64,000 nucleotides of DNA, from the IMG/VR virus record IMGVR_UViG_3300032070_000613, positions 1 through 64,000 of that record. One strand, written 5' to 3'. Source of the DNA: a virus. The translations under genes and the position numbers were made by a program. Below the pieces are notes generated by a model. It was not told the DNA's origin. It did no database searches and was given only the letters and a program-made list of their open reading frames with translations. Shown in pieces: positions 32,541 to 40,152 of this stretch. Position 1 is the stretch's first letter, and every line of letters starts with the position of its first letter.

Positions 32541-34985
32541 ATGAGACAGATAGTATACGTAAATTCTTTATGGGGTGACAATGCCTTTTCAGGGGATCTT
32601 CCCACCCCTGTTAAGACTTTGTCTCAGGCTATAGCTCTTGTATATGAGGGTGGTACGATAGTACTGCAGACAGGTGATGCGGGGACTTCTTACGGGTCGG
32701 CTATTTTTACAAAGAATGTGACGGTTAAAGCCGCCTATGGGGCTGTTCCCTATGTAGGTACTCTCACGTTTAGTAATGCTCAGGGACTTTTTGAGGGTCT
32801 GAATTTTGACGGTTTGAAATTTGGTGGTATCTCTCAGGGGATAGTCGTAGATAATCCTGATTTGGGGTCGGTGATCGTAAGAGATTGCAGGTTCACGGAT
32901 GTAGAGACGGCGATCGATCTGAAAAGAGTACAGTATGTCAGTGTACATAGAAATAATTTTTTGGGTCATAAAGCGGGTATCAAAGTAGATGTCGCTCAGG
33001 AAGTTTGTCTCAGTTCGAATATTTTTAATGGAGGGTCTCGGTCTGTAGAAATAAGTACCGTACAGAGGCTGGATCTTTGGCACAATACCATATACGGGGC
33101 GTCGACTATAGTCGCGGGCACTTCTCCCAATCAGAATTTGAGAATAATTTATGTGACTCTCACCTCTTTTGATATTCTCTATAAAAGGATACAGCTGCCG
33201 GGGTTCGCGGTACAGGGGATGAGCGGTCAATATGAGGTCTCAGTAAACTCCGTCAATGGTCCGGCGTTCCAGTATAGTGTCGATTATACGGTACAGGCTT
33301 TTGGATCTATAGTGAGTTGGGATGGGCTGGCGCTCCAGCAGCAGCTGTCCGCGGGGGATATGATACGGATCATGTATTCTGAGGACCAGGATCCGGGTGG
33401 TGGGGACGCTATACGTGTCATGAATGTGGGGGATGAAAATAGCCGTATAGATTCTAACAGTATCACGGGTAGGATATCGGATATAGATATAGGAGTGTTC
33501 TTTAATACTCCCTTAAAAATAGGCTATAATAATTTTTACAAAAATGTGAAATGGTGGGACGGGGCCACGCCTACGGGGGCTACCGGGCTGAATAATATAA
33601 ATGGAGACCCATTATATCGAGATCCGGTGGGTAGTGATTTTCATCTACAGTATTTAGGGATATCGGGGACCTCTCCTAACATCGATGCGGCTGATCCTGG
33701 CAGATGGATAGACATTTATTCTGAAATGGGTGTTACGAGTATAGGGGGTCATTATACGGCTCCTGTAGCTGGTATCCGCAGTAATGTAGCTCCTTTTGAT
33801 AGGGACATCGATTATGATTTTTATAATCGAGGTGTCACGGGTATAGTAGGCACTACAGGCGATATAGGGGCTCTGGAGTTCAATCAGCATGAGACTGCCC
33901 TAGGTAACTATGTGGCGGAGAGAGGATACGATATAGCGCAGCCTGGCACGGCTACAGGTCCATACGCCACACTCGATCGTGGGTATGCTCGGGCGGGAGA
34001 CTCGGATCTTTTTGTTTCCACCAATTTTGTACCGTATCAGATAGGGGTCACGGGTATATATGCGGTCCCTATCGCGGGTCCGTCCTACGGTCGATATCAC
34101 AGTAAAAATATTGTTTTGAGTGGTAGTGATCTCAGAGTAGGTCATACTACCGGTAATGATATCACCTATGTGTATTCTTCTTATCCGGCTTATGAGACAG
34201 GGCTCGTATATGTAGGACCGGATTCTGGAGCAGGAGTCACGGGGACTTTTGGTAATCCCTATCGGACTATTACGGAGGCGCTGACTGCAGGGAGTTCATA
34301 TGTTTTAGTGAGACCGGGATTTTATCCGTCTTTCCAGGGGCAGACGGGAGTGAGTTTGGCGGGTGTAGAGGAGCTCAGTACTATTTCTTTAGGGTCTCAG
34401 CTCTACAGTAGTTTTGTTACCGGGTCCTGGACGGGTGTAGGGACCTATACGACGAGTAGTTCTACGCTCACTTTATCGGATGCCGTTGATATGCGGAGTG
34501 AGTTCAGTTTTGATCGTGGTATTGATCTCAAGTGTACTACCAGCTCTACTAGTGATACTTTATGTGTAGGTATTACCAATGATACGGACAGTGTATATGC
34601 GGTCCTTGATAGAGTCACTAAAAACAGTGTCATAGGCTATGGAGTGACCGGCCCTATTCATTATGATGTCTACAAAGCATATACGGGGCCTGCTGCATTT
34701 TCTGATGTGAGGGTGCATATCACTTTAGAGGGGGCTGATTTCAGGGTGACGCTCCGTAATCCTTATATAAACAGGACCTATAGCGGCACACTGGATTCAT
34801 ACTATACTGATCCATGGCGATTATTTTGTAGGACGCAGGGTGTGGGTGTCACTGGTATAGTGAGTGATATTTATTTGATGTCGGATCTTTTTCATGGTAT
34901 CACCGGTGTTTTAGACGCACAGATCAGTAGGAAAGTTTTTGGAGTGTTAGGGGTCACAGGTTTGAACAATACTAGGACTATATAA
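32541..34985 (+). CDS. Beta-helix fibre/spike protein
   Basis: 814 residues. The N-terminal 220 residues fit a right-handed parallel beta-helix of the pectate-lyase type: DCRFTDVETAIDLKRVQYVSVHRNNF, LSSNIFNGGSRSVEIS, LDLWHNTIYGAS, with regular N/D turns. A module shared with the 31647 gene follows (about 220-275), then further helix coils and a C-terminal beta-sandwich. GVTG(I/V) words recur at least six times. Likely a tail or head fibre that binds or cleaves a surface glycan; catalytic residues cannot be named. No proteolytic or trimerisation tag is visible. Confidence 0.6.
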   Translation: MRQIVYVNSLWGDNAFSGDLPTPVKTLSQAIALVYEGGTIVLQTGDAGTSYGSAIFTKNVTVKAAYGAVPYVGTLTFSNAQGLFEGLNFDGLKFGGISQGIVVDNPDLGSVIVRDCRFTDVETAIDLKRVQYVSVHRNNFLGHKAGIKVDVAQEVCLSSNIFNGGSRSVEISTVQRLDLWHNTIYGASTIVAGTSPNQNLRIIYVTLTSFDILYKRIQLPGFAVQGMSGQYEVSVNSVNGPAFQYSVDYTVQAFGSIVSWDGLALQQQLSAGDMIRIMYSEDQDPGGGDAIRVMNVGDENSRIDSNSITGRISDIDIGVFFNTPLKIGYNNFYKNVKWWDGATPTGATGLNNINGDPLYRDPVGSDFHLQYLGISGTSPNIDAADPGRWIDIYSEMGVTSIGGHYTAPVAGIRSNVAPFDRDIDYDFYNRGVTGIVGTTGDIGALEFNQHETALGNYVAERGYDIAQPGTATGPYATLDRGYARAGDSDLFVSTNFVPYQIGVTGIYAVPIAGPSYGRYHSKNIVLSGSDLRVGHTTGNDITYVYSSYPAYETGLVYVGPDSGAGVTGTFGNPYRTITEALTAGSSYVLVRPGFYPSFQGQTGVSLAGVEELSTISLGSQLYSSFVTGSWTGVGTYTTSSSTLTLSDAVDMRSEFSFDRGIDLKCTTSSTSDTLCVGITNDTDSVYAVLDRVTKNSVIGYGVTGPIHYDVYKAYTGPAAFSDVRVHITLEGADFRVTLRNPYINRTYSGTLDSYYTDPWRLFCRTQGVGVTGIVSDIYLMSDLFHGITGVLDAQISRKVFGVLGVTGLNNTRTI

Positions 34986-36361
34986 TGGCACGGCCACATA
35001 ATTTTCTCGACAACTATGGGCGACCTGACTTCAAACTACCCTATCGGTGGAATGATGACACGCCTCTGAAGATGCCGCTAGGGCCTAAGAGTGTCCAGGC
35101 TACCAGTCCGTATCTCATAGGGGTGATAGATATCCGCTGGGACAATCCGACTATTTATGCCGAGCATAATGGGCTGCAGGTGCTGGGGGTGAATATCTAT
35201 CGGGCATATGATAGTCCTGAGTCTACGTATACTCAAATCAATCCCAGTCCGATAGGTGCCCTTTATTATAGGGATCAGACACGGGAGGTTTTGGCGTCCG
35301 CGGAGGATCCTGTATCTGGTGGGAGTTTCATAGCGGGCACGAATGCCACGGGAGACTGGATTATCCATACCTATCACAAACCGATTATTATACCTGGTAC
35401 GAATGGAAAGATAGCGGAGCACCCGAAGCATGTGGTAGTGCAGATAAAGCCCACTGCGGTGGATTCGTTTCAGACGGTGCCCGCGTGGAGGGTGGTGGGT
35501 GAAACTGGTGAAGTATTTTTAATAAATCGAAAAGTCTACAATAACATCACCAATAGATTAGATGATCCGATACTCCCTATATTATCTCAGGGTGGGGAGA
35601 TCAGGATATCGTATACGTATATTGATGGGTGGATACAGACTGACATCAACAGAAAAATTTATTATAAAGTCACGACGGTGGCTCTTGATCCGGAGTCGTC
35701 GACTCTTATAGAGACTCCTCTCAATGAGGTGGAGGCTGTCAGTTTATATGACATGGAGCGTATAGATTATATCTGGGCGGAGGCTATACGCCGGAACCGG
35801 TGGATACTCGAGCAGGCCGGGGAGCGGGTGAAAGTTTTCATTCGTAAATGGGCTGGAGAGAAATGTCCGTGTTTTGATGAGCAGTATGGGCAGGGGAAGA
35901 ATGATTGTACCTTATGTTTTGGTACCGGAATAACATCCGGTTTCGAAGGACCCTATCCAATTATTATCGCCCCTCCAGAGGCTGAAAAAACGGTACAGTT
36001 ATTAGACATGGGTTTACATGTGAACTACGACTGGAATTCGTGGACCTCGGCGTATCCTCTCCTCAACGACCGTGATTTTATCGTACGTCAGAATAACGAT
36101 AGATTTTCTATAGCTCATGTGAATTCGCAGGGGGCCCGCGGTGCTATTTTTCAGCAGCATTTTATGTTGGCACCTTTGGATCAGCAGGATATACGTTATA
36201 AGGTGCCTATTAATGGCGGCCTTACAGTGCCCGCGGCGTGGAATGCGTACAGGACCGGTAAACCCACGGACGCCAGCCCGACTATACCTGATAAACCTGA
36301 GATACCGGAGCAGTATCAATTGAAAGGAAGAACTGTCAGTTTCGAGTCGATAGTATATTGA
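34985..36361 (+). CDS. Virion neck/tail protein with zinc cluster
   Basis: 458 residues, start overlapping the previous stop by one base. The N-terminal half is beta-rich with fibronectin-like features (VIDIRWDNPT, VNIYRAYDSP, YYKVTTVALDPES). A CPC-x11-CTLC cluster (Cys294, 296, 308, 311) probably binds zinc, followed by a domain with GPYPIIIAPPEAEKTVQ. Such a cysteine-cluster-plus-beta layout occurs in minor virion proteins. No enzyme motif is seen. Position suggests a neck or fibre-attachment role. Confidence 0.5.
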   Translation: MARPHNFLDNYGRPDFKLPYRWNDDTPLKMPLGPKSVQATSPYLIGVIDIRWDNPTIYAEHNGLQVLGVNIYRAYDSPESTYTQINPSPIGALYYRDQTREVLASAEDPVSGGSFIAGTNATGDWIIHTYHKPIIIPGTNGKIAEHPKHVVVQIKPTAVDSFQTVPAWRVVGETGEVFLINRKVYNNITNRLDDPILPILSQGGEIRISYTYIDGWIQTDINRKIYYKVTTVALDPESSTLIETPLNEVEAVSLYDMERIDYIWAEAIRRNRWILEQAGERVKVFIRKWAGEKCPCFDEQYGQGKNDCTLCFGTGITSGFEGPYPIIIAPPEAEKTVQLLDMGLHVNYDWNSWTSAYPLLNDRDFIVRQNNDRFSIAHVNSQGARGAIFQQHFMLAPLDQQDIRYKVPINGGLTVPAAWNAYRTGKPTDASPTIPDKPEIPEQYQLKGRTVSFESIVY

Positions 36362-36377
36362 CAAAAGGAGAATAACA

Positions 36378-36755
36378 ATGCTGGAATATAAACTCGCGGA
36401 TGGATCAATATTTATGCTGGATAATTTAATCAGTCTGATTATTACCATAGGTGCTGTGTATTATATCTGTTATAGAGAGGCTAATCAAAAGGACAAGGCG
36501 GCGCATGCAGCGCTGTCGGCTCTGATAGTCCTCAGTACGCTGATACTGTTGCATTTGGCTGATTTGAAAGCCTATTGGTGGATCGCTCCGGTGATAGGAA
36601 CTGTTTTAGGTTTTGGTAAAGAACTGTGGGACAAGATAAATCCTAAAAAGAAGCTATTTGATTGGAGAGACATAGGAGCAGACATGGTAGGCGTGATATG
36701 GATTACCACGGTGTATTTTTTATCATTCTACATACATAGCAATCGTATGCACTAA
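36378..36755 (+). CDS. Integral membrane protein, unknown
   Basis: 125 residues with about four hydrophobic helices (about 13-33, 42-62, 66-82, 103-120), AAAGGAG upstream and a motif GFGKELWDKI ... FDWRDIGADMVGV of the type found in small VanZ/DUF2279-like membrane proteins. It could affect the host envelope at lysis or infection. It is the last gene of its operon, ahead of a terminator. Confidence 0.55.
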   Translation: MLEYKLADGSIFMLDNLISLIITIGAVYYICYREANQKDKAAHAALSALIVLSTLILLHLADLKAYWWIAPVIGTVLGFGKELWDKINPKKKLFDWRDIGADMVGVIWITTVYFLSFYIHSNRMH

Positions 36756-36768
36756 GATACTTAAATCA

Positions 36769-36797
36769 TAGAAAAATATCCTTTCGGAATTTTTCTA
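36769..36797. terminator. Bidirectional terminator
   Basis: TAGAAAAAT-(ATCC)-TTTC-(GGA)-ATTTTTCTA. A-rich and U-rich arms on both strands suit termination of the forward membrane-protein gene and of the reverse gene at 36845. Confidence 0.65.
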
Positions 36798-36812
36798 TAA
36801 ATCAAGCTAAAA

Positions 36813-36833
36813 CTCTGGTTTTTAATGCCAGAG
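36813..36833 (-). terminator. Terminator for reverse-strand gene
   Basis: On the minus strand CTCTGG / CCAGAG followed by TTTT, 12 nt past the stop of the 36845-37198 gene. Confidence 0.5.
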
Positions 36834-36844
36834 GACTCTATATC

Positions 36845-37198
36845 TCAATTTAGAGTTTTTACTATGCCACACAAAGAGTCTGAGTCATTTAAAAATTTTA
36901 GAAGCCTCAAACCCATTGCTTCCAATGCATGGATAAGAGCATTTTTAATTTCCTTAAGCTCTAACAGTGTAGCATTTCTTTTCTTTTTAGGATTAAATCT
37001 TACGCTCAGACCTAGTGACTCTGAGCAGCCCATAAATTTAATGTCAAAGAACAGAAGGAACTTTTTAAATATAGTATAGGGAGCAGAAAAAATCAAATGA
37101 TTTAATTTTATTGAATAATCAATAGAATTTTTTATTTTAGATTGGTCGGAGAAACATAATAAACTCTTAATATATTTTTGAATAAATACAAGATACAT
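36845..37198 (-). CDS. Unknown reverse-strand protein
   Basis: 117 residues. Chosen over the opposite 84-residue forward frame because two terminators lie correctly at its 3' end and the sequence looks like a real amphipathic protein (RNATLLELKEIKNALIHALEAMG). The start (37198) has no obvious ribosome site and overlaps the region upstream of the next forward gene. The internal Met at MGCSE could also begin it. Function unknown. Confidence 0.4.
   Translation of the reverse strand: MYLVFIQKYIKSLLCFSDQSKIKNSIDYSIKLNHLIFSAPYTIFKKFLLFFDIKFMGCSESLGLSVRFNPKKKRNATLLELKEIKNALIHALEAMGLRLLKFLNDSDSLCGIVKTLN
37158..37172 (+). promoter_or_regulatory. Candidate phage promoter motif
   Basis: AATAAACTCTTAATA, two mismatches from consensus, 50 nt before ATG 37223. 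Confidence 0.45.
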
Positions 37199-37222
37199 CT
37201 TTACTCGAAAAGGAGTCCCCGT

Positions 37223-38113
37223 ATGCCTTTTAATCTCAAAGAAGCTGCAGAAAATTTATTGAATGTGGCGAATGCTCTGGAGAAAGAGGCATTCGATAGG
37301 ACATTTTTTGTTTGCCAAAGCTGCAATCACACTGCATCTCTCACCTCGATCAATGCCAAAAGGAATAAAGTCGCAAAAGAGATGGGTGTGAAGAATGTGA
37401 ATACCGTGACCGTGAATGAGAAAGTATCCTGCCCGGCATGTGATGGTGTCCTGGAATATGTCCCCACAGATGAGAGCAGTAAATACTATGTGGAGGCTGC
37501 TGAGGGTGCTCCTCTTGAGATAGCGCCTCCATCTGATGTATCGCCGGATATGCCTAAAGATGAGCTACTCCCGCCTCCTGAGAAGAAGAAACCTCCGAAA
37601 GAGGAGGCTCCAGAGGATACCGGTAGTATTTTTGCACCTGTCGATGAGAGAGAAAAGGATGAGGAGCTCAATTTAGATTTTCCTGAAGGGGAAGGTAAAT
37701 CTGAAGATGAGCCCCCTGAGATGCCGCCTGAGGGTGATAAACCTCCTGAGATGCCGCCTGAGGGTGAGAAGTCCCCTGAGATGTCTCCTGAAGGGGATAA
37801 ACCTCCTGAGATGTCGCCTGAGGGCGAGAAGTCCCCTGAGATGCCTCCTGAAGGGGAGAAGCCTCCTGAGATGCCTCCTGAAGGGGATAAACCTCCTGAG
37901 ATGTCACCTGAGGGTGAGAAGCCTCCTGAGGAAGCTGAAATGCCTCCTGTGGTTGAGGAAGAAGTACCGCTTCTAGAGCCTGAGAAGAAGCCGAAAAAGA
38001 AGAAGGAAAAAGTAGAGTTCCCTAAAGAGGACGTGCCGAAATTTGAGAAAATGCCAAAAGATGCTAGTGATGATGCAGCCTATCAGGCATCCCTTAAAAA
38101 GTACATGTTCTGA
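37223..38113 (+). CDS. Zinc-ribbon protein with Pro-rich decapeptide repeats
   Basis: 296 residues from ATG 37223 (AAAAGGAG upstream; an earlier in-frame ATG at 37178 has none). A helical N-terminus (LKEAAENLLNVANALEKEAF) leads to a zinc ribbon VCQSC ... SCPAC. Residues about 105-160 are Pro/Glu/Lys-rich, then seven copies of a decapeptide such as PPEMPPEGDK (164-233) form a stiff, extended arm. The C-terminus is Lys/Glu-rich. Probably a flexible virion or assembly protein. A similar Pro/Glu linker is in the prohead protease. Confidence 0.6.
   Translation: MPFNLKEAAENLLNVANALEKEAFDRTFFVCQSCNHTASLTSINAKRNKVAKEMGVKNVNTVTVNEKVSCPACDGVLEYVPTDESSKYYVEAAEGAPLEIAPPSDVSPDMPKDELLPPPEKKKPPKEEAPEDTGSIFAPVDEREKDEELNLDFPEGEGKSEDEPPEMPPEGDKPPEMPPEGEKSPEMSPEGDKPPEMSPEGEKSPEMPPEGEKPPEMPPEGDKPPEMSPEGEKPPEEAEMPPVVEEEVPLLEPEKKPKKKKEKVEFPKEDVPKFEKMPKDASDDAAYQASLKKYMF
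37712..37921 (+). repeat. Seven tandem 30-bp repeats
   Basis: Seven direct copies of a 30-bp unit coding [PS]PEM[PS]PEG[DE]K. Copies differ at few positions, indicating expansion by slippage or recombination. In frame; copy number can change without breaking the gene. Confidence 0.85.
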
Positions 38114-38148
38114 ATGTTTCGATATGCATATTCAAATAAGATCGAAAT

Positions 38149-38838
38149 ATGATTTTAGTGATAGGAAACACTCCTCAAAAGGTAGAACTTAAAGATCTTG
38201 GCGATTATATATACTATAAACAACAAAAAATTTTTACAGATTCGCAGTATAATCGATCGCAGGATCTTCAGAGAGAAATCCAAAAAGGGTCTTTAACGAT
38301 ACTCAAAAGAGCCGACGATAAGAGCGGCTCTTTTGATATACCCTCTGTAGGCTATTCCTCGGTATCTGCGGACAAATCTCCTGTGACGGATTTTTCTAAG
38401 TTGGATACTCTTCTGGAGCGTATTAATAGTCTGGAAGAGTCGATCAATGCCAAATCGACCCTTTCTCCTGAGGCTCATAATGATGTCATCAAATCTCTGA
38501 TTGAGAAGGTGACTCGTTTGGAGAGTGAGCTCATCGCCGGTAATAATGGTCAGAGTTTGTCTATATTGCATGATGCTATTAAAAAATTGGAGGATAAAGT
38601 AGGTCGCGGGGCTGATGAGACTATACTCAAGAGACTGGAGGATATCTTAAATAGGGCTCCTGCTGCGGCATCGTCTGTTGAGCGTAAAGAGGAGACGAGA
38701 CCTGAGGATGTGTATGTGCCCACGGTCACTGTGGAGGATGCCAATACGCATATTAAATTGGATATACGGACTATTGGTGGTGGGGATGATGTGAATGACT
38801 CTTTGAAAAAACTGAAAGAATTAAAATCTAAATCTTAA
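38149..38838 (+). CDS. Coiled-coil protein, unknown
   Basis: 229 residues. An N-terminal 55-residue part (LVIGNTPQKVELKDLGDYIYY) precedes heptad-rich helices (LDTLLERINSLEESINAK, LIEKVTRLESELIAG, LHDAIKKLEDKV; about 85-155) and a short beta tail. It lies just before the actin-like gene, so it may be an accessory of the filament or of tail assembly. Ribosome site weak. No family recognised. Confidence 0.55.
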   Translation: MILVIGNTPQKVELKDLGDYIYYKQQKIFTDSQYNRSQDLQREIQKGSLTILKRADDKSGSFDIPSVGYSSVSADKSPVTDFSKLDTLLERINSLEESINAKSTLSPEAHNDVIKSLIEKVTRLESELIAGNNGQSLSILHDAIKKLEDKVGRGADETILKRLEDILNRAPAAASSVERKEETRPEDVYVPTVTVEDANTHIKLDIRTIGGGDDVNDSLKKLKELKSKS

Positions 38839-38853
38839 ATACAGGAGGTTTAC

Positions 38854-39858
38854 ATGTGCGCAGTCGGACTTGACATCGGGACATGTTTTTTAGTTTCTGC
38901 TACTCAGGATGAGAGTGGTCAGACACAAATTAAATCGATTAGGGACGCATTTATTGACATTGAGGCAGATGCCTCCACCATTAATATGCTGAAGATGTCC
39001 AACGTGTCTTATGTACATGACGGTAATAATATAGTAGTGGTAGGAGAATCGGCGCTGAATCTAGCGAACTTGCTAAAAAGGGAATCACGCAGGCCAATGA
39101 GCCAGGGGGTAATATCTCCGGGAGAGCGCGATGCTGAGCGTATGTTGGCTATTTTACTTAAGAATATTCTTCCGGGCCCTAAAGTGGAGAATGAGAATGT
39201 ATTTTTTTCGGTACCTGCTAAATCTGTAGATCGTGAGATGGATGTCATATACCATACAGCTATAATAAAAAAAATTATTGAAAATTTTAATTATAAAGTC
39301 ACACCTCTTAACGAAGCGGCTGCATTGGTATATTCTAATTGTAGTTCTGAAGGATTTACAGCTATGGCCAGTAGTTTTGGAGCTGGATCTGTAAATACTG
39401 CCATAGTATATAAAACCATGGTAGGTATGGCTTTTTCATTGGCGAGATCTGGGGATCATATTGATGCCTCCGCGGCTCGTGCTGTAGGGTCTACAGCTAC
39501 CAGGATGATGGCTATTAAAGAGCTGGGTGTGAATCTCCTGGATCCTACTGAGGGAGATCCTAAGCAGATACGAGAGCGTGAAGCTATTATAATGTACTAT
39601 CGCAATTTGATACGGTATGTCATTGAGAATATAGCTAAAGAATTCAAGAAAGATAATAGTAAAATAGAGCTCCCGGATTCCCTGCCGTGGATATTGTCTG
39701 GGGGATCCACAAAACCTAAGAATTTTCTTGAATTTTTCAAATCTGAGTTTGAAAAAGAAAAGAGTTCATTTCCACTTAAGGTGTCCGATATTCGTATGGC
39801 TGGCGATGTTTTAAATGATGTCGCTAAGGGATTGCTCATAGCGGCTATGAATGAATAG
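38854..39858 (+). CDS. Actin/ParM-type ATPase
   Basis: 334 residues of the actin-Hsp70-MreB fold. Phosphate-1 is GLDIGTCFLVSA (residues 5-16), a connect-1-like PLNEAAALVY is at 151-160, phosphate-2 is SSFGAGSVNTAIV (173-185) and the adenosine motif is ILSGGSTKPKN (about 279). The length fits bacterial actins (ParM/Alp). CAGGAGG precedes the start. Other phages use actin- or tubulin-like filaments to place DNA or virions. Here it sits among virion genes, not in a segregation cassette with a recognisable adaptor and centromere; the coiled-coil gene upstream may be such an adaptor. Confidence 0.75.
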   Translation: MCAVGLDIGTCFLVSATQDESGQTQIKSIRDAFIDIEADASTINMLKMSNVSYVHDGNNIVVVGESALNLANLLKRESRRPMSQGVISPGERDAERMLAILLKNILPGPKVENENVFFSVPAKSVDREMDVIYHTAIIKKIIENFNYKVTPLNEAAALVYSNCSSEGFTAMASSFGAGSVNTAIVYKTMVGMAFSLARSGDHIDASAARAVGSTATRMMAIKELGVNLLDPTEGDPKQIREREAIIMYYRNLIRYVIENIAKEFKKDNSKIELPDSLPWILSGGSTKPKNFLEFFKSEFEKEKSSFPLKVSDIRMAGDVLNDVAKGLLIAAMNE

Positions 39859-39921
39859 GCATTTAATGATTGAAATTTTTGTGTGATAGAACCTATATTT
39901 TTACAGTTCTTTTTGTTGTGT

Positions 39922-39936
39922 AGTATTCTTTTAATT
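39922..39936 (+). promoter_or_regulatory. Candidate promoter motif upstream of structured RNA
   Basis: AGTATTCTTTTAATT, a partial match to the consensus, about 16 nt before the first hairpin of the RNA. Weak on its own; position gives it weight. Confidence 0.3.
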
Positions 39937-39952
39937 TATTTATTATAGATGT

Positions 39953-40088
39953 ACAGGTCTGGAAGCCTGTGCTCTATCCTCTCATACAGAGTAATAGATA
40001 GCTAACATAACCGAGAGTCAGAGATAGCCTTTTCTGTAGGGGTGTCTTCTCTGTAGGGGTCTTCCAGCCCCGCCTCGGTTTATTTTTT
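39953..40088 (+). ncRNA. Structured RNA with complementary hairpin loops and terminator
   Basis: The 294 bp between the actin-like and neck-like genes hold no good frame but a dense fold. Hairpin 1 is ACAGG-(TCTGGAAG)-CCTGT at 39953-39970. Hairpin 2 is CTATC-CTCT-(CATAC)-AGAG-(bulge)-GATAG at 39974-40001. Domain 3 is closed by AACCGAG (40009-40015) and CTCGGTT (40074-40080), contains GGGG-(TCTTCCAG)-CCCC at 40056-40071 and ends in TATTTTTT. Loop 1 CTGGAAG (39959-39965) is exactly complementary to loop 3 CTTCCAG (40061-40067), so a 7-bp kissing interaction can form. An 11-nt word TCTGTAGGGGT is repeated at 40033 and 40050. The family is not recognised. Confidence 0.6.
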
Positions 40089-40098
40089 AGGAGTGTAG

Positions 40099-40113
40099 GA
40101 TAACCTATTAATT
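40099..40113 (+). promoter_or_regulatory. Candidate promoter motif (weak)
   Basis: GATAACCTATTAATT, a partial match to the consensus, just behind the terminator of the structured RNA and 39 nt before the next gene. Confidence 0.3.
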
Positions 40114-40152
40114 TTTTCTATATATTATAAATTTTAATTTTAAAGAAGCCCT

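Noticed and set aside
32541-34985. Collagen-like repeat
   Set aside because: GVTG words are scattered and not in a continuous Gly-x-y register.
36825-37079. Forward 84-residue frame
   Set aside because: Overlaps the reverse gene 36845-37198, which has correctly placed terminators; the forward frame has no ribosome site.
37712-37921. CRISPR array
   Set aside because: The 30-bp units are contiguous and coding, with no spacers. No other regularly spaced repeats were seen in the window.
39953-40088. tRNA gene
   Set aside because: No cloverleaf with acceptor stem, T-loop sequence or CCA could be fitted. I saw no convincing tRNA elsewhere in the window.
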